Position numbers and translations under genes: made by a program
Origin: Amoebophrya sp. A120
Lineage: Eukaryota > Sar > Dinophyceae > Syndiniales > Amoebophryaceae
DNA length: 64,000 bases
Direction of reading: 5' to 3'
Assembly: GCA_905178155.1 (NCBI GenBank)
Contig: CAJINV010000004.1
Coordinates: 2,246,391 to 2,310,390 of the forward strand
The notes under the pieces: generated by a model
Seen by the model: only the letters and a program-made list of their open reading frames with translations
Told to the model about the DNA's origin: nothing
Database searches by the model: none
Shown: piece by piece, positions 61,555 to 64,000 of the stretch
How the letters are laid out: each line of letters starts with the position of its first letter
How positions within the stretch are numbered: position 1 is the stretch's first letter

Positions 61555-62581
61555 ATGCGGTCAATCGCAATGCGAACCTTCTGTGCGGGCGCTGTTGGGA
61601 CCGTCCTTGCTGATAACGCGACAACGGCGGACGTGATCAGAGCCGAAGTCGACTGGGGGGGGGAGCGGCACGGCCGAGAAACGGGGGCTCGGCCCATTGC
61701 CGCCGCATGCCTTTCAGAATACCACGGTGAACAACGCGGCGATCTGCCTTGCAGTGAAAACGCCGCTGCTCCAAGTTTTCGACAAGATGATCGAGCCAGA
61801 CCTAGCTTCATCCGATCAGCTCGACGCCATGGACTGCGCCATCCTTGCGCAGCGGATCAAGCGCGCCGGCCGCGGGGACGCGAACAATGATGGCAACCTT
61901 AGCCGGGCCGAGAAGGAAACTTTCTGTGGGAAAGTAGCGCTGTCAGAAGGTGAGCGCATCGATGGAGGGGTCACGGGATCGTTTCTCGAGTTCAATGGGT
62001 GGGGTTTATTCGACAGCTGTCAGCGCTGCATGGGATTTTGCAAGGCCGACGAGGACACGTTTGAAACGAATCCGGAAAAAGAGGAGAAAAACCAGCAAAA
62101 GTCCGCTACGTGGGGAACGATCCAGTACGGAGAGCCGATAGGTCAACGCGACAGGGCGGTTGTTTGGTTCGGCACCGTCTATTTCAAGACGGGTTTCGGC
62201 GACGTCTCCACAGTGGAGTTCACGAACGACTTTCGTCCGGGAGATATCCTGGTGAACAAAAAGGACATCGTGTCGCATGCCCTGCTCCTCAAGAAAGCAG
62301 CGATCATGGATGGAGCAAGAGGATATCATCTATGGGCAGACAAGCTCACGATGCCGGCCTTCGCTGAGCTGCGCGGAAAACTACGATTGGTGGCGAGCTT
62401 GGGGACGGGGTTGAACAATGCCTGGACTTCCATGAAAGGCGGAAGCAAAGTGTACAGCAACATCTCGCTCGCGAGAGAACTCCTTGACGAAATGGATAAG
62501 TCTATTGAGCATTTTCCGTCCTGGCTCAGAAACCAAGTGAATGATTTTGATACCAATCCATCAATTCAGCGCAGGAACTAA
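61555..62581 (+). CDS. Secreted EF-hand protein S2, with +1 frame break at a G9 tract
   Basis: Intronless, 1027 nt, one base over a multiple of three. The signal peptide region (MRSIAMRTFCAGAVGTVLAD) is in one frame; the body begins after the nine-G tract 61655-61663 in the next. It contains the EF-hand loop DANNDGNLSRAE, a Cys cluster (DSCQRCMGFCKADEDTF) and a globular C-terminus (RAVVWFGTVYFKTGFGDVST, DILVNKKDIVSHALLLKKAA). Removing one G gives 341 aa. It is a paralog of S1, sharing the signal region, EF-hand position, Cys-rich block and the V-x-KKDI / V-SEEDI segment. Unlike S1 it has no intron and a longer C-terminal domain. The alternative reading, starting at TTG near 61697, would have no signal peptide. 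Function unknown; calcium binding is inferred from the loop only. Confidence 0.7.
61655..61663 (+). repeat. G9 homopolymer in S2 coding sequence
   Basis: Nine G residues between the signal peptide frame and the body frame. Eight would restore one frame. It corresponds in position to the C14 tract of S1. Confidence 0.95.
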
Positions 62582-63182
62582 TTCAAAAGAACAAGCGGAA
62601 AGGGCGCGGCAGGAACTGATTCAAAAGATCAGCGGCAAGCGCTCGCGCTGGGTGCGTTTACCCAGCCAACGAAGGGAGGTCTGGCACCTCGAAGAAGAAG
62701 ACCAGGTGCCTCTCACCAGTACCCGATGTTACGCATGTCTGAGCGTCGCTTTGGTATGCGAACTTCTGAAAGATCCATCAAGACTCGTTCTTTTCTCAAT
62801 GCGAGACAGACTTTGTTGTTTGAGAGGCTGATCTCCGATCTGGAAAAATTTTCAAATTGTTTCAACGGTGAACATCTGTTCCGGAAGAAAAAAAACGACG
62901 ACGTTCTTGTTCAGATCTCGCCTGTTGCTCTGTTTGGAGCATACTATTCTTCCGATCCTTTACTAAATGCTTCGTCTTAATACGTTTATTTTTTTACAAT
63001 CGTGCTGATCCCAAAAAAAATCGCTATTTTTGCAACGGAAACGTGCTCCTCCTCCGAATCCGAAATGAGAATAAAACCTCATGTCAACACCAGTTTCCGT
63101 AGTCGTGATCCGAATTGCATTTGCTAGACGCAAGTTTAGTTTTCTGTTCGAAGACTCAAAACCAACCCCACTCTCCTTCAAA
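62582..63182. other. Intergenic region, S2 to cyclophilin
   Basis: No gene recognised. It presumably holds the S2 trailer and the cyclophilin leader. Confidence 0.5.
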
Positions 63183-64000
63183 ATGGCCAATCCGAAGGTT
63201 TTCTTTGACATGTCCATCGGCGGCGCCAACGCCGGCCGCATCGTCATGGAGCTCCGCAAGGACGTCGTCCCGAAGACCGCCGAGAACTTTCGTGCTTTGT
63301 GCACGGGCGAGAAGGGTACAATAGGTTTTTGAGTGTGTGGAAGGCATGATATTATTCGCAATAAAGTGCATTTGAATCATGTTGTTCGAAGGAGAAAGAG
63401 ATGCATTGACAACTCTCGTCGAAGATGCACCAAAGATCGTGAAAAAGAACAAAATAGATCTTGGTTCATCGAATAATATCCGACACGAACAGGTATGGGC
63501 AAGTCCGGCAAGCCGCTGCACTTCAAGGGCTCCGCTTTCCACCGCGTGATCCCGGACTTCATGTGCCAGGGTGGTGACTTCACCGCGGGCAACGGAACCG
63601 GTGGCGAGTCCATCTACGGTGCCAAGTTCGCCGATGAGAACTTCCAGTTGAAGCACACTGGACCGGGTACTGGTTTTTTTATGAATTTGTGTTGCGGATT
63701 TTGACGAGGGATGCATTTTGTGTTGCAGATTTTGCGTTTAGCAAATTCTTTTGTGTCATTAGGAAGAGGAACTAACGTATCAATGCGTGATCTAAAATCC
63801 CAAATCGAATAAATCCGCAGGTATCCTCTCCATGGCCAACGCCGGCCCGAACACGAACGGATCCCATATGGCGTTCTCAACTGTTACATTCTCAACTGTT
63901 ACATGGATTTGTGATGCAAGAACAGCAAAAGTGAAAGGGGTCACCTTGCGCGTCTTGCGTGACAGATCTGGCAAAGATTCTCAGCCTGTTTGGCTCTTCG
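63183..64000 (+). CDS. Cyclophilin-type peptidyl-prolyl isomerase, 5' part
   Basis: Catalyses cis-trans isomerisation of prolyl bonds and binds cyclosporin A in typical members. Exons 63183-63315, 63493-63666 and 63821-63866 are visible; introns are GT-AG. The sequence [48 protein letters not shown] (catalytic Arg, Phe and Gln) and [13 protein letters not shown] is canonical for cyclophilin A. The third exon stops at GGA TCC CA, where the family invariably continues with QFF; an introner begins there and the rest of the gene lies beyond the window. The absence of any signal peptide suggests a cytosolic enzyme. Confidence 0.96.
63867..64000. mobile_element. Introner, left part, in cyclophilin
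   Basis: Begins TATGGCGTTCTC directly after TCCCA, within the codon for the conserved Gln of NGSQFF. The interior GGATTTGTGATGCAAGAACA and CTTGCGTGACAGATC resemble other introners. A short direct repeat, TTCTCAACTGTTACAT, occurs twice at its start. The right end is outside the window. Confidence 0.75.

Overview
This window is eukaryotic nuclear DNA, most likely from a parasitic dinoflagellate of the Syndiniales (Amoebophrya type). Three observations support this. Every gene I can reconstruct lies on the + strand. Ordinary GT-AG spliceosomal introns are present. The coding sequences are also broken by about sixty short elements with terminal inverted repeats (TIRs) that behave as introns, which is the pattern known as introner elements and reported from Amoebophrya. 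The taxon is an inference from architecture, not from a marker gene.

Layout, all on +: end of a SPOUT-domain RNA methyltransferase (1-1515); ISCA1 iron-sulfur assembly protein (2601-4230); unknown 772-aa protein (6104-10421); MOB1 kinase co-activator (12681-19480); secreted EF-hand protein S1 (20358-21706); ER chaperone BiP ending in HDEL (22839-26547); short coiled-coil ORF (28417-28743); unknown 1452-aa protein (28989-35050); small putative secreted protein (36130-37258); 2118-aa Gln-rich protein (37381-47427); 1939-aa unknown protein (49133-58138); 225-aa coiled-coil protein (59070-60779); secreted EF-hand protein S2, a paralog of S1 (61555-62581); cyclophilin (63183 to the window end, partial).

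The introners fall into families by TIR: A (arm TATCAAATGCAAAAATGTCT), B (TATCAAAAGGAAAAATCCCC), C (TATCCTGAGTAAAAACGTCC), D (TATCCCACGAAAAAACTG), E (TATCCCACAGAAAAAAGCTG), F (TATGACAGTGCACAACTCC), G (TATGCATTGCAAAAGTA) and H (ATCGACAGAGTTGAAATAA). Nearly all begin TAT and end ATA. Most are flanked by a 5-bp direct repeat, exact in roughly two thirds. Removing one element plus one repeat copy restores the reading frame. I built every gene model this way, and the summed exon lengths of the ISCA1, BiP, MOB1, 772-aa, 1452-aa, 2118-aa, 1939-aa and 225-aa genes are each divisible by three. ISCA1 and MOB1 regain family-diagnostic residues across the junctions. Few of these introns have GT-AG ends, and some elements occur in both orientations, so the splicing cue probably lies in the symmetric arms.

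The genes do not form a pathway; they are housekeeping genes (Fe-S assembly, ER folding, cell-cycle/Hippo signalling, rRNA modification, proline isomerisation) mixed with large low-complexity proteins of unknown role. The most unusual non-introner feature is the pair of secreted EF-hand paralogs. Each carries one extra base in a C14 or G9 tract that puts the signal peptide out of frame with the body.
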